A stretch of DNA of 64,000 nucleotides, taken from the NCBI GenBank assembly GCA_022749755.1, contig CM040445.1, forward strand, positions 248,001 through 312,000, in the 5' to 3' direction. The number at the start of each line of letters is the position of its first letter. The first letter of the stretch is position 1. Shown in pieces: positions 13,110-25,297 of the stretch. The stretch is from Azadirachta indica. Taxonomy: Eukaryota > Streptophyta > Magnoliopsida > Sapindales > Meliaceae. The translations under genes were made by a program, and so were the position numbers. Below the pieces are notes generated by a model. That model was given only the letters and a program-made list of their open reading frames with translations. It searched no databases and was not told the origin of the DNA.

Positions 13110-15912
13110 TCATTGTTTAGTTGTATCATCATGCTCAGGTGCTTGAGAACCACCAGTAGTCGATCCTTTTCCTGTTGGTAGATACGACCATGCTAAGGCT
13201 GCAGTGCCAAGGGTGATTGCAGCAGCAATTGAGCCCCAAACCCACCTCTGCCTTCTTTTCCTCATGTGCCTATTACGCCGCGCCATCTCTACACAGACAA
13301 ATATTAGAGAGAAAAATTAGAAGAGGAAGATCTGAAAATAAATCCAGCAAAACAATTGTCTGTTTGATGGTATTCATCCAAGAGAGACAGAGAGGTGTAA
13401 ACTATGGGTAGAAATGTGATATGCTTACAAGCAGTAATGAACACATGATTTAACTCATTCATTTTTTTAATCTAAATTGTTCCCGTTTGAAACAATACCC
13501 ACCTTCAATATACTTTATAAGTGCTCTTACATTATTCTGAATGTGGCAGTCTAAAATTTCAATATCATACCAGCACAAATGGTGTATAATCCAAGCTAGG
13601 AAATGATGATTTCAAAAGTGAATAATTCCAAGAACACTAAAACTAATGCCCCAGAGAGCTTGGAAGACCCTTTCAGTGTCGGTTACAAATCCTTGTTGCA
13701 TACGAGGCTTAAAATGTGCGCTACAAGGCCTCTTGTTTAACCCAAAATGAGCAACATAAAAGGAAAAAGAACAGGAACAAAAGTTCTACCTTCTCATATC
13801 TGACTTTTTCTATCTAGTGAAGCAGCTAGTTATTTGGAATTTTATTTTTATTCTATTTTTCTTTTTTATAAGTATCACCAGCTATTTATGGACTTCTACT
13901 AAATAAGAATTACTAAAACCCCAAGGCATTTGATGCCCTTAACCATTCAATTGCTTATTCTTTGCACATGAAAGCTTTTCTTGATCTCATTGCTTCAGCA
14001 AATCAAGAGTGGACTTATTAAGGAATAAAAACACTCAGTGTCAAGCATTATGAAAGCCATTTCAGAGATCACAAGAAATGTAACATAAGATGAAAAACAA
14101 AACAACAGCAGATCTTCCCCATTTTTTCATGTTCACAAATGACAAACGAAGATGAGGCAAGAAAGCAATCTAAGTCAAAAAATGACACCAAAAAAGGTAT
14201 GTCCCAGCAATCTTAAAAATAATTCAAGAGCTAGTTGGGCAGATAAAAATGTTATCAAAGGCAAAACATTCTCACCTACCTATAGCTTCCTGGTTCCTCT
14301 GAGACATTTCTCGATTCATAGCCTCGTAATAATGAAGCCGATCCCACAATCGCGCAATCTCAAAATTCTTTGTTTCAATTTGAGCTTCCATTTGTGCCTC
14401 CATCTCAGCCTTTGCAATGCCCCTCCCAACAGATTCTGATACAAATCTTGCAAGATATAATTGACGGCAAATCTCTTCTGCAGGATCAATATTTGGCTGT
14501 TCGCCCTCTGCTACTGCAGTAGGATCTGCAGGCAGTGTCAATCCAACCTGAGCTAACTGTTGCCTAATCCTCTGCCATTGATTTTGCATATCATTCAGAG
14601 ATTCTTCTGCTTGCTCCCGCTTCTCTATCTCCATCAGTAGACTCGATCTTATTTCACGCAGTTCGGACTCAATATCAGAAGGAGATAACTGCATCCCACC
14701 CTCAGAGGATAATTCTGAAGTAATGCAAGCATGTCAATACAGCAATATAGTCCAACTATCAAATTATGTTAAGAACTCTGTAGTCAAATTTTTCCCTAAT
14801 AATACGTCTTAATGATGTACAGAACTAGCCAAGTTCTTGTCACAACAAATATTACCACCAGCACTGTGATACCGAATATCATTTGTTGAATCAAATTATT
14901 CTAGTCACCAATCATGATGTACCCGAATATTAAATTAAAATGTAATAATGGCAGTAAATTGTAGCATAAGAAAAGATGTAATAATACAACAGAAAAAAAA
15001 AAAATTACAAAATTGTCCAGAGCTTTAGAAAGCAAAATTATATGTGCAATCATATACACCCAAAAGAAAAAGATATACCTTCCCAAGCATCATAAAACTC
15101 TCCCATTGGTGTAGCAACCTTCGCAGAGCTTTCTGGCCCAGTAATATCTTCTCCATCTGTGTTACTTGTGTGACTCATTGTGTCCTGTGGATCATAGAAA
15201 TCTTCACACTCACTATCTCTCTCTGGATATGGTGCAACAAACTTCAATGCATCTTTTTTCCGGGCTACACCATTGCTGATATTGGGGGGGTTCCAAGTCC
15301 CCTATTAGTGCCCTCAGATTCCCCATTACTGGCATCAAGATCATCACTAGAAACACCATTCAGATGCTCCTTTCCCATAGAGTGATCATGCAAACCATTG
15401 ACACACTCCTTTGCAACAGGACTTTTGGTTATGTCTCTCTCACGCTCCTCTTTAATGGGGTCAGGACTAGTAACAGTAACAGAATCACCCTCAGTTGTAT
15501 CAACACCATTTGTTTCTGCATCTTTTGTAGCATTGCCATCAACCTTTCCTTCATCTGTTTCTTTTTTGCGAGTGACCACATCATCCTGAGAGGAACTCTT
15601 CAAAAGTCGTGGCCCACGCCGCTTATGATTGATGATATAAGGTGAAGGAGGGAATGAAGATGGCGAATCAGGAAGTGGGGTGGTCTCTGGAGTGGTGTAG
15701 AGCGCTGGCGTTATCTGAGGGCAACTAACTTTCCTCTCAGTTTTCTTGTCTCTGACTGCTGAAGTACTATTTCTCCTCTCCAGCTTTGAATTAGGAGTAG
15801 GAGTAGGTTTTAATTTACGAAGAGGTTTTGAATTGGGAACTGGCATGTCAACAGATTTGGAATCTCTAGGTTCTATCAGCCTATCAAACGCTATAGCAGT
15901 AAAAGTTGGCAT
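13110..15912 (-). CDS. Coiled-coil protein with C-terminal membrane anchor, left-arm copy (one frameshift)
   Basis: Three exons: 15079-15912, 14280-14714 and 13110-13288. Corrected length is 481 aa. The N-terminal ~270 residues are polar and low in complexity (Ser/Pro/Lys-rich). Residues ~290-420 are a Glu/Gln-rich probable coiled coil. A basic patch RRNRHMRKRRQR is followed by a hydrophobic segment at ~438-459 close to the C-terminus, suggesting a tail-anchored membrane protein. Exon 1 has 7 G at 15284-15290 where the other arm has 5, which truncates the frame. Intron 2 carries a duplicated TACC at its donor. No enzymatic motif is visible and I do not recognise the function; by position it may match Arabidopsis At5g66480. 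Confidence 0.8.
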
Positions 15913-16927
15913 GGCTCTGCACTAGAAAACAATCAAACAAGTTAAAACATCACACCACGCTTCAATGTCAATTTGGAGGTAGAAAGAGCTCAGAAAAAGA
16001 CTTCACAGTTCTCACATTAGATGATGTTCTTAGCACAAGATAGCGCTAAACTATTAAAATGGTAACAACAAAATCTAGATTAAGCTAAATTGTTGTTGAC
16101 ACCAAATAATGGAGCTTGTTTCCAATTATAATTAATTTTCTACAAACAAAACCGATTGCCAATTGAAGCTATTATGCCACTTAGGAAAGATGGAAATCAA
16201 GCAACTAAATAACCCTGAATTTTTTTTTAATTTAAATAAAACCCCTGTAACCAACACAGAAATTAAAATTTAAAATTTGTCTGCACTCAAACCACGAAAA
16301 TGGAATTGACAATGAAAACCTCGTTTATTTGTCAGCTGAGAAACTAATACAGATAATTCAATCTTGTTACCAACAAAAAACTGAACAAATTCAAAAACCT
16401 CGTAAAATTTTTAAAAGTAAAAAAAGAGCCAAATAAAAGATAATATCCAGCAATGGAACAAGAGATACAGCTATCCTGCTCGCACCTATCGAGAAACCAA
16501 ACGACATAAAACTGAAGAATTATAAAATCTTATTCACCTTCCTTAAATACTCTCAGCAACAAAGCAGCACGTAAAAAATTCAAATATTAAATTTTAAAAA
16601 GAAAAAAAAAAGTTTGGCACGAGCACGAAATAATAATAATAATAAATAAAAATCGGCGGATATGAAGAGTTACCTTAAACGCGAAGGAGAAGCAAACCCT
16701 AGAAGCGGTTAGAGATGAAACAAGATAACGGAAAGATCAGAGACGAGTCGGCGAAGAAGTTGTATATCACGTAAAACGTCATGGTCTAACACGCGACGCG
16801 ACTCATTTTGTTATGGTAATTATTTTAATTTTTGTTGGTGGTATTGTGTCGTTATTTTTTTTTCTTTTTCCTCTGACCTTCAAAAGAGTACGGGAAAAGA
16901 TTCGACCAAGCCTTTATCGCAACGACC

Positions 16928-16968
<41 letters not shown>

Positions 16969-18109
16969 CAAAAATTTTTGAAGTCGAGTTGAGTTGCGCC
17001 TTTTCGCTTTTTATTTTGCTAATATTGGGAGCTGCGTGCGATGTCGCAAGACTGTCTTGTTTGGCACGTTCTTTCGCAATCTCTGATTTTGGGCTTTTGA
17101 AGGCGGAGGCGGGTGGGTTTGCTGTCTGGGGATGTTTGGTAAGACTTAAACGACGACGTTTGGGGAATCTTCTGATGTCCTAATTAATTTTCCTGTTTTT
17201 TTAAATATTGGAATCATGAGTGAGGTCAGCACGTGATTGAGGTGGCACTCGCAGATCCAGCGGTAATTTTAAGCAATGACTTTTTATTATTATTTTTATT
17301 CAATTAAATTAATTTCTTTAAAAAAATAAAAAAAAGAAGGATATATATATTAAAGCTGGAAGTATTTTCATAGTTAGATAGCATCGCAGACGTCCCAGTG
17401 CTAACATTGTTTCCTGCCCGCCAAGTAATAATTTAAATTTTTTTTTTTATTAACCAAAATTATCAAAATACATCTTAATTTAGTTGTTAATGAGTTATTT
17501 TTAAAATTTTAATTATAACTTTGATATTCATATCCCTTTCAATTATAAATTTATTAGGATATCTGTCATAAGGCATTTGTGGCAAATATCTAATGTCCTT
17601 GCCAACTAAATTTATTTTATTTTACACCTCTTCTCTTTATCTTGTTTGCTTTGGTGTCATCATTCTTTTAATAACTTTCAACAGACAACCACATTGTTAT
17701 CGTCGTAGCTGGTTATAAACAAATTATGGTATGATAAGTAGCAATAAGGACTGGGTCAAAAGGGACAAAGCTAATAGCAGTTGGTCATGTGAAATTGGTT
17801 GGTCGTTATTAATTATTTTTGAAGTTTGAACTGAAATCAAAAGGCCTCTACATCAAATCAGAAACTTCTAGCACTAGAAGTCCAGATCTAGAATCACGGA
17901 TTCAAAGAAAGCAAAGGAAACTTCGCTGCAGCTACCTTCAAATCTTTATTTAATTTAAATTATTATATTTTAATTCCCTAAACTTAACTTACTCGATTTG
18001 GTAATTTTGAAATGTGAAGCAGGCCATCTTAGTGCTGCTTTCGTCTATGTAAAATAGTAGAGCCCACCAAACAAAGTAGAAAGGAAACTGGCCCAACAAA
18101 TTAAATAAA
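15913..18109. other. Leader, promoter and intergenic DNA (left arm)
   Basis: Contains the probable 5' UTR intron of the coiled-coil gene (acceptor ~15922, donor ~16675 on the minus strand) and its promoter with the CT tract. The rest is AT-rich DNA without a credible gene. Confidence 0.55.
16929..16966. repeat. (CT)n microsatellite upstream of the coiled-coil gene (left arm)
   Basis: About 19 CT units lie roughly 1 kb upstream of the ATG, just 5' of the probable leader exon. CT/GA tracts are frequent in plant core promoters. Twin: 28315-28358, with a different length and altered flanking homopolymers. Confidence 0.8.
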
Positions 18110-19576
18110 GGGGGTTTTAACACATACCTCCCCTGAGATTTGAAATTTTAACACTTAGAGGAAAAGTTTAAAAAAAGATACACTTACCTCCCCTAAACTA
18201 TTAGTTGATCATTCAATTTTATTTATATGATTATAATACCCTTAATCACTTCAAAGTAAAGTATAAGAAATTCAATTTGTATATAATCAAAAATAATTTT
18301 AATTTATATTTATTTAAAAATTAAAAATTTAATTTACGATTTTAATAGTTAAATAGAAATTTTAAGAAAAGACACACTTACCTCTCTTGCACTATCAATT
18401 GACCATATATTTTCACTTAAAATAATTATAATACCCTTAATTGCTTCAAAATAAAATCTAAGAAACTCAATTTTAATTTATTTGATGTTCAAAAAATTAA
18501 AATAATTCAAATTTTGATTAATGACAATTATAATTTATATTCATTTAATATTTATTTAAATTAAAAATTTATTTAATAATATTTAAAATTAGCAATTTAG
18601 TTATGTTGATTTTTTTTTTAATTTTTCGTTATTGCTTAGTTCCATTAAATTTTTTGTATAAACCCAAAAGTTTACATTTGCTTTACGAGTTATAAGATTG
18701 ATATTGAAGTGTCGATTTAATATGAATGTGTATGACATAAATTTTGTATTAAAGTATTTTTATAAGAAGAGTAAGATTGATAAGCCTATTAAATTGTTTA
18801 GTAAAATAAAAAAATATAATTTATTGATAGAAAATTTGTAAAAGAGGTAGTAAGAAAGATGACGGCTTTGCATATTAAGATTTGAGATTTGGATCAATAT
18901 AATATATGAATAAAAATTAAATTCCTATTTTGAGTAAATATTAAATAAATGTAAACTAAAATTATCAAGTTAAATTATCATTAATTAAATTCTTAATTTC
19001 AATAAATATTAAATACACATAAATTAAAATTGTTAAATTAAATTATCATTAATTAAATTTCTAATTTTTAAATAAATATAAATTAAAATTATTTTTGATT
19101 ACATATAAATTGAATTTCATATATTTTACTTTGAAACAATTAAGAGTAGTATAGTCATATAAATAAAATTGGATGGTCAACCAATGGTTCAGGGGAGATA
19201 AGTGTGCTTTTACTTAAACCTTTCATTTAAGTGTTAAAATCTAAAATCTCAGAAAAGGTATGTGAAAATACATGGTCAATTGATAGTTCAAGAGAGGTAA
19301 GAGTGTCTTTTTTCTTAAAATTTCTATTTAACTATTAAAATCGTAAATTAAATTTTTAATTTTTAAATAAATATAAATTAAAATTATTTTTGATTATATA
19401 CAAATTAAATTTCTTATACTTTATTTTTAAGTAATTAAAGGGATTATAGTTATATAAATAAAATTGAATAATTAACTAATAGTTCAGTTCAGGGGAGGTA
19501 AGTATATCTTTTTAAAATTTTTTTTATTTAAATATTAAAATTTCAAATTTAAGGGTAGGTACGTGTTAAAAACTCC
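18110..19576. mobile_element. MITE-like long-TIR element cluster (left arm)
   Basis: Starts GGGGGTTTTAACACATACC and ends with the near-complement GGTACGTGTTAAAAACTCC. The inverted repeats extend over ~330 bases at each end and include the recurring block CTTACCTCCCCTGAAC. Further partial copies of that block near 18380, 19190 and 19290 suggest nested insertions of one family. There is no transposase. Target duplication is unclear. Twin: 25706-27177. Confidence 0.65.
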
Positions 19577-20184
19577 AAAAATTTAGCGTGTATATATGTA
19601 TAGTACGAAACTGCAAAGATTAGGGAGGGATGGGTGATGTCAACATCGGCAAGCAACACTCTCCATCCTATCAGATCAAACAAGAACAGGCAAATGCAAA
19701 GCAGCTACATAAATTGAGTGGTGCAACTGCTAAGGATAAGATAAACATAGAAAAACGCAATTGGCACTGCGGAATCTTCGATCTTTCATATCTCAAAAGA
19801 TTCTGCATCTAAGGTGGAAATAAAAAAGGGAAAAAAGAAAGGAAGGCTTTTGTCTCTTGACATTGAAATCTCCAATCAAGCCTCTTGTGAAACCTATGAA
19901 TTAATCTTGCACATCGTATTCATTCAGGATTGTTTTATCATTTACATGATTAAATAACCGTCAAGAATTAATGTGGAAACAGAACATAAATATATATATA
20001 TATATTATATATATATATGATCAGTTGTTCTTACATCACTTGCAAAACCCAAGCAAATTCAGCTGCTGGTAATAACCAGGAGGCTTACAAGTTTTTAAAA
20101 AAAAAAAAAAAAACAAACATACAAACGAGAATTGTAATTGACCATAATCAAGAGTAAAGAAAAATAATATCAACTCTCTCATTT
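19577..20184. other. Intergenic 3' of the small basic protein gene (left arm)
   Basis: AT-rich flank holding a TA repeat (~19987-20018) and a poly-A run (~20095-20113), both of different length in the other arm. No gene is seen. Confidence 0.55.
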
Positions 20185-20553
20185 CTAGTGAATAACAGCA
20201 GCCATCCCTCCCTCCTTCAAGTACTCCAAATACCTAGCGAATTCAGGTTTAGCAGTGGGTTTCTTCTTACTACGAGAATTGAGAAGACTGAAGATTGGAT
20301 GAATCTTGTCTAGCTTCTTGGTGGACTTGTTCGCCTGAGGCTTAGGCTGAGGCTGAGGATGCTCCGGAAGGGTAAACTCAAATTCGGGGGTCAGTTTTCT
20401 TGAAGAATAAGATTTTCTTGATGGATTAAACACTCCAGCTGGTACGCTAGCAGCCCTCTTCAATTTCCCTTCCAAAAGAGCGGTAGACTCATCGACTACA
20501 GCTAATCGTTCATACCCACGACTGCTTCTGCGCGTGCTCAAAGCTCTCAACAT
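20185..20553 (-). CDS. Small basic plant protein, 122 aa, left-arm copy
   Basis: Single exon, same protein as in the other arm. It begins MLRALSTRRSSRGYERL, has a Pro/Gln/Lys stretch (PQPQPKPQ) at ~64-71, a basic RSKKKPTAKPEF motif and ends near EYLKEGGM. No signal peptide or membrane segment is visible. I recall a plant-only family with this N-terminus and the FxRYLEYxKEGG ending (At5g66490/At3g50900-like), of unknown role. The terminal AAVIH differs from the family ending I remember. Confidence 0.85.
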   Translation of the reverse strand: MLRALSTRRSSRGYERLAVVDESTALLEGKLKRAASVPAGVFNPSRKSYSSRKLTPEFEFTLPEHPQPQPKPQANKSTKKLDKIHPIFSLLNSRSKKKPTAKPEFARYLEYLKEGGMAAVIH

Positions 20554-20633
20554 GGCTACTTATTGGTTCAATATTGTTCTACAAGACAGATACTCTGCAA
20601 TGCAAGATAACTTGAATTTACACAGCAGCACTT

Positions 20634-20645
20634 TTATATATAAAG
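20634..20645 (-). promoter_or_regulatory. TATA box of the small basic protein gene (left arm)
   Basis: A TATATATAAAAG sequence on the minus strand, about 80-90 bases before the ATG at 20553; a good TATA match at plausible spacing. Confidence 0.55.
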
Positions 20646-21943
20646 CGGATAAACATAAGCAGGCGAGGATTTCAAATGTCAACAATACAGCAGGGGAGTT
20701 CGATTGGTCAGTCATATCCGGTTGCTAGCTTATTTGTATATTTTAAACTTTATGGATGCATGCTGTCGCCAGCAACAGCAATATTGCGAAGATTAGTAAA
20801 ACTCTTGGGATTCAAATTTAGACCAAAATAAGTTAGCTCTTTTTGACTTTTCCTGCATTACCAACAACTGCAAGAAATGTTTTCTAATATAAAAACTAAA
20901 TGTCTTCTAATGCATGCTGTCTACTTATTGGTTCAAGTGATGCATTAAACGTTTCTGTGTAAACAGAAAAATCACGAAGGAAGCAAAATTAAATATTACT
21001 ACGAGTTTGAAATTGAAAACAAAAAAATGTGGGTGCTTTCAACGTTTCTAATAAACAAAATAAAGAAAGGAACAAATTCAGATATTACATAAAAAAGGTT
21101 GAATAAAAAAATTTGTTGTACAGCCAACGTTGCTAATAAAATAAAGTAAATAAGGCAACCGAAATTGAATACTATTAATTAGACTTTAGAAAAGAATTCA
21201 ATATATATGAACCATCTGGATGATAAGTACCCCATTAATTCAAAGTCCAAGCTAGAATTTGTTGCTCGCAATGCTCCGTATACTATAACTATCTTTCCGG
21301 AAGTCACTCACTTCTATATAATTATCAGTTATACGTGGTGCATTTCTTGTGGCTTTATCGGGAGGAAATGTTAACTACTCATGAACATATGGAACACGTT
21401 GCAGAGTTGGATGGCTCACTCACGAGGATTCGAGCCTAGTCCATGATGATACGATAGAGGCCCTACACCACCCAGAAGCATCTAGAGGCACTAACTGACA
21501 CGAGTTGTGATTGGCTTGTCCATTTGCATTTGTTGAGTATCCTAAAGAGCACGAGAGTTCTGAATGACAGGATATATTTGTATAAATAGATTAGGTTCTT
21601 TTCCTACTTGGCTAAACCATCCATTCCATTCCTCGTTCTCTACTTCGCCTGCACTCCTAAAAGCCATAAATTGGTGAATTCTTGATCATCTCATCCATTA
21701 ATTTCCACCATATATAGTCCACGCAGCATTCGTGTAACAATGTAAAGTTTGAATTTTGAACAGAACAAAGAAAATAAGTGAAAATGACATCAAAACAATA
21801 AAAGTTGCATACAAAGTATTGACATCATTTCGCATTGTAGGCCAATAATTCAACAAATACTTTAAATCTTTACACTTGAGCAAAAATTTGTACAGAGAAA
21901 TGTTTACTTAGTGATTGAGCTTTTACAAACTGTGTTCTGACCG
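20646..21943. other. Intergenic between small protein and axis PPR gene (left arm)
   Basis: AT-rich, no gene seen; it holds the 3' flank of the PPR gene. Near 21655-21664 it lacks 20 bases present in the other arm (23602-23622). Confidence 0.6.
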
Positions 21944-22632
21944 TCATACCCAGCTACTCCCTATTTTCTTTGGCTAGTCCTTTCTTTTTCATAATACTTC
22001 TCAAGTTGCCTACAGAATCCCACTTTCCAATGGCTGCATAAAAATTCGAAAGCAGCACATAATTTGCAGGGTGATCCGGTTCTAATTCTAAGAGTTGCTT
22101 TGCAGCAAACTCACCTCTTTTGACATCTAGATTGAGACTACAAGCATTTACAATTGCTGTCAATACAGGAGTTGGAGTCTTGGTGCCATTCTTCACTATA
22201 TCATCATACAGACACCAGACTTCTTCTATCTGCCCAGCTCGGCCTAGGGTATCTATTAAGCAGGCATAATGTTCTGGCCCCGGATACAAACCATACTTCT
22301 CCCTCATTGAATTAAAGCATTTCCGGCCTTCTTCCACCAGCCCTGAATGCGCACAAGCTGATAGAACAGCAAGAAATGTCACAGAATTCGGCAATACCCC
22401 ACTTCCTTCTTCACCCATCTTCTTAAACAGCTCAAGAGCTTTAAGCCCGTGGCCATGACTTCCATATGCATCCACCATACTTGTCCAAGAAATGACATCT
22501 TTGTGATACATTGCATCAAATAATAACCGAGCATTTGATATTTTACCACATTTGGCATACATGTCTAGTAATACATTGCACAGCTGAGTATCAGAAGTAA
22601 ACCCAAAACGTATTGCAGCACAATGAATCTGC
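21944..22632 (-). pseudogene. Truncated E-subgroup PPR gene, left-arm copy at the axis
   Basis: Only the C-terminal ~228 residues are present. PPR motifs include LLDMYAKCGKISNARLLFD and DVISWTSMVDAYGSHG, followed by an E-type end (ELEPDHPANYVLLSNFYA). The native stop at 21944-21946 is missed because the run at 21964-21967 has one T (minus-strand A) more than the other arm, giving an early stop at 21954. The LPNSVTF segment is correct here and broken in the other arm. The 5' half is cut off exactly at the axis. Resembles Arabidopsis At5g66500 by position and sequence. Confidence 0.85.
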
Positions 22633-22644
22633 TTAGATTCATTG
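22621..22644. other. Axis of the inverted repeat (4-bp spacer)
   Basis: CAATGAATCT at 22621-22630 is followed by GCTT and then by AGATTCATTG at 22635-22644. The complementarity continues outward without a break. The axis interrupts a PPR reading frame, with no transposon end, microhomology tract or unique spacer beyond the four bases. A near-zero spacer is unusual for a stable natural palindrome of this size and is typical of fold-back joins. Confidence 0.95.
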
Positions 22645-23319
22645 TGCTGCAATACGTTTTGGGTTTACTTCTGATACTCAGCTGTGCAATGTATTACTAG
22701 ACATGTATGCCAAATGTGGTAAAATATCAAATGCTCGGTTATTATTTGATGCAATGTATCACAAAGATGTCATTTCTTGGACAAGTATGGTGGATGCATA
22801 TGGAAGTCATGGCCACGGGCTTAAAGCTCTTGAGCTGTTTAAGAAGATGGGTGAAGAAGGAAGTGGGGTATTGCCGAATCTGTGACATTTCTTGCTGTTC
22901 TATCAGCTTGTGCGCATTCAGGGCTGGTGGAAGAAGGCCGGAAATGCTTTAATTCAATGAGGGAGAAGTATGGTTTGTATCCGGGGCCAGAACATTATGC
23001 CTGCTTAATAGATACCCTAGGCCGAGCTGGGCAGATAGAAGAAGTCTGGTGTCTGTATGATGATATAGTGAAGAATGGCACCAAGACTCCAACTCCTGTA
23101 TTGACAGCAATTGTAAATGCTTGTAGTCTCAATCTAGATGTCAAAAGAGGTGAGTTTGCTGCAAAGCAACTCTTAGAATTAGAACCGGATCACCCTGCAA
23201 ATTATGTGCTGCTTTCGAATTTTTATGCAGCCATTGGAAAGTGGGATTCTGTAGGCAACTTGAGAAGTATTATGAAAAAGAAAGGACTAGCCAAAGAAAT
23301 AGGGAGTAGCTGGGTATGA
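22633..23319 (+). pseudogene. Truncated E-subgroup PPR gene, right-arm copy at the axis
   Basis: Mirror copy of the same C-terminal fragment. The end KEIGSSWV and stop are intact here, but one T is missing near 22879 (GCCGAATCTGTG versus GCCGAATTCTGTG), which stops the frame after LPNL. Neither copy is intact, yet each is right where the other is wrong. No start codon or promoter belongs to it, because the sequence upstream is the left arm. Confidence 0.85.
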
Positions 23320-24635
23320 CGGTCAGAACACAGTTTGTAAAAGCTCAATCACTAAGTAAACATTTCTCTGTACAAATTTTTGCTCAAGTGTAAAGATTTA
23401 AAGTATTTGTTGAATTATTGGCCTACAATGCGAAATGATGTCAATACTTTGTATGCAACTTTTATTGTTTTGATGTCATTTTCACTTATTTTCTTTGTTC
23501 TGTTCAAAATTCAAACTTTACATTGTTACACGAATGCTGCGTGGACTATATATGGTGGAAATTAATGGATGAGATGATCAAGAATTCACCAATTTATGGC
23601 TTGCGTCATTTCCCACTTACATTTAGGAGTGCAGGCGAAGTAGAGAACGAGGAATGGAATGGATGGTTTAGCCAAGTAGGAAAAGAACCTAATCTATTTA
23701 TACAAATATATCCTGTCATTCAGAACTCTCGTGCTCTTTAGGATACTCAACAAATGCAAATGGACAAGCCAATCACAACTCGTGTCAGTTAGTGCCTCTA
23801 GATGCTTCTGGGTGGTGTAGGGCCTCTATCGTATCATCATGGACTAGGCTCGAATCCTCGTGAGTGAGCCATCCAACTCTGCAACGTGTTCCATATGTTC
23901 ATGAGTAGTTAACATTTCCTCCCGATAAAGCCACAAGAAATGCACCACGTATAACTGATAATTATATAGAAGTGACTTCCGGAAAGATAGTTATAGTATA
24001 CGGAGCATTGCGAGCAACAAATTCTAGCTTGGACTTTGAATTAATGGGGTACTTATCATCCAGATGGTTCATATATATTGAATTCTTTTCTAAAGTCTAA
24101 TTAATAGTATTCAATTTCGGTTGCCTTATTTACTTTATTTTATTAGCAACGTTGGCTGTACAACAAATTTTTTTATTCAACCTTTTTTATGTAATATCTG
24201 AATTTGTTCCTTTCTTTATTTTGTTTATTAGAAACGTTGAAAGCACCACAATTTTTTTGTTTTCAATTTCAAACTCGTAGTAATATTTAATTTTGCTTCC
24301 TTCGTGATTTTTCTGTTTACACAGAAACGTTTAATGCATCACTTGAACCAATAAGTAGACAGCATGCATTAGAAGACATTTAGTTTTTATATTAGAAAAC
24401 ATTTCTTGCAGTTGTTGGTAATGCAGGAAAAGTCAAAAAGAGCTAACTTATTTTGGTCTAAATTTGAATCCCAAGAGTTTTACTAATCTTCGCAATATTG
24501 CTGTTGCTGGCGACAGCATGCATCCATAAAGTTTAAAATATACAAATAAGCTAGCAACCGGATATGACTGACCAATCGAACTCCCCTGCTGTATTGTTGA
24601 CATTTGAAATCCTCGCCTGCTTATGTTTATCCGCT
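23320..24635. other. Intergenic between axis PPR and small protein (right arm)
   Basis: Twin of 20646-21943. It carries 20 extra bases near 23602-23622. No gene is seen. Confidence 0.6.
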
Positions 24636-24647
24636 TTATATATAAAA
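24636..24647 (+). promoter_or_regulatory. TATA box of the small basic protein gene (right arm)
   Basis: TATATATAAAAG at about 80-90 bases before the ATG at 24726, identical to the left-arm site. Confidence 0.55.
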
Positions 24648-24725
24648 GTGCTGCTGTGTAAATTCAAGTTATCTTGCATTGCAGAGTATCTGTCTTGTAG
24701 AACAATATTGAACCAATAAGTAGCC

Positions 24726-25094
24726 ATGTTGAGAGCTTTGAGCACGCGCAGAAGCAGTCGTGGGTATGAACGATTAGCTGTAGTCGATGAGTCTACCGCT
24801 CTTTTGGAAGGGAAATTGAAGAGGGCTGCTAGCGTACCAGCTGGAGTGTTTAATCCATCAAGAAAATCTTATTCTTCAAGAAAACTGACCCCCGAATTTG
24901 AGTTTACCCTTCCGGAGCATCCTCAGCCTCAGCCTAAGCCTCAGGCGAACAAGTCCACCAAGAAGCTAGACAAGATTCATCCAATCTTCAGTCTTCTCAA
25001 TTCTCGTAGTAAGAAGAAACCCACTGCTAAACCTGAATTCGCTAGGTATTTGGAGTACTTGAAGGAGGGAGGGATGGCTGCTGTTATTCACTAG
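24726..25094 (+). CDS. Small basic plant protein, 122 aa, right-arm copy
   Basis: Identical in translation to the copy at 20185-20553. It is one of two gene pairs in the palindrome (with the mannanase) that is open in both arms. It lies between the PPR fragment and the coiled-coil gene, the place occupied by At5g66490 in the collinear Arabidopsis segment as I remember it. Function unknown. Confidence 0.87.
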   Translation: MLRALSTRRSSRGYERLAVVDESTALLEGKLKRAASVPAGVFNPSRKSYSSRKLTPEFEFTLPEHPQPQPKPQANKSTKKLDKIHPIFSLLNSRSKKKPTAKPEFARYLEYLKEGGMAAVIH

Positions 25095-25260
25095 AAATGA
25101 GAGAGTTGATATTATTTTTCTTTACTCTTGATTATGGTCAATTACAATTCTCGTTTGTATGTTTGTTTTTTTTTTTTTTTTTTTTTAAAACTTGTAAGCC
25201 TCCTGGTTATTACCAGCAGCTGAATTTGCTTGGGTTTTGCAAGTGATGTAAGAACAACTG

Positions 25261-25297
<37 letters not shown>

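Larger units (their letters stand above)
1..22630. repeat. Left arm of giant inverted repeat
   Basis: This stretch reads as the reverse complement of 22635-45291. Paired positions add up to about 45265 near the axis and 45292 at base 1, so the arms differ in length by roughly 27 bases in total. Every gene of the arm (all on the minus strand) has a plus-strand partner in the other arm. Base 1 still pairs with 45291, so the outer end lies beyond the window. Arm-specific indels include five versus four T at 1259-1263, 5 C at 11576-11580 versus 3, and 7 G at 15284-15290 versus 5. I compared the arms by eye, not by alignment. Confidence 0.97.
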
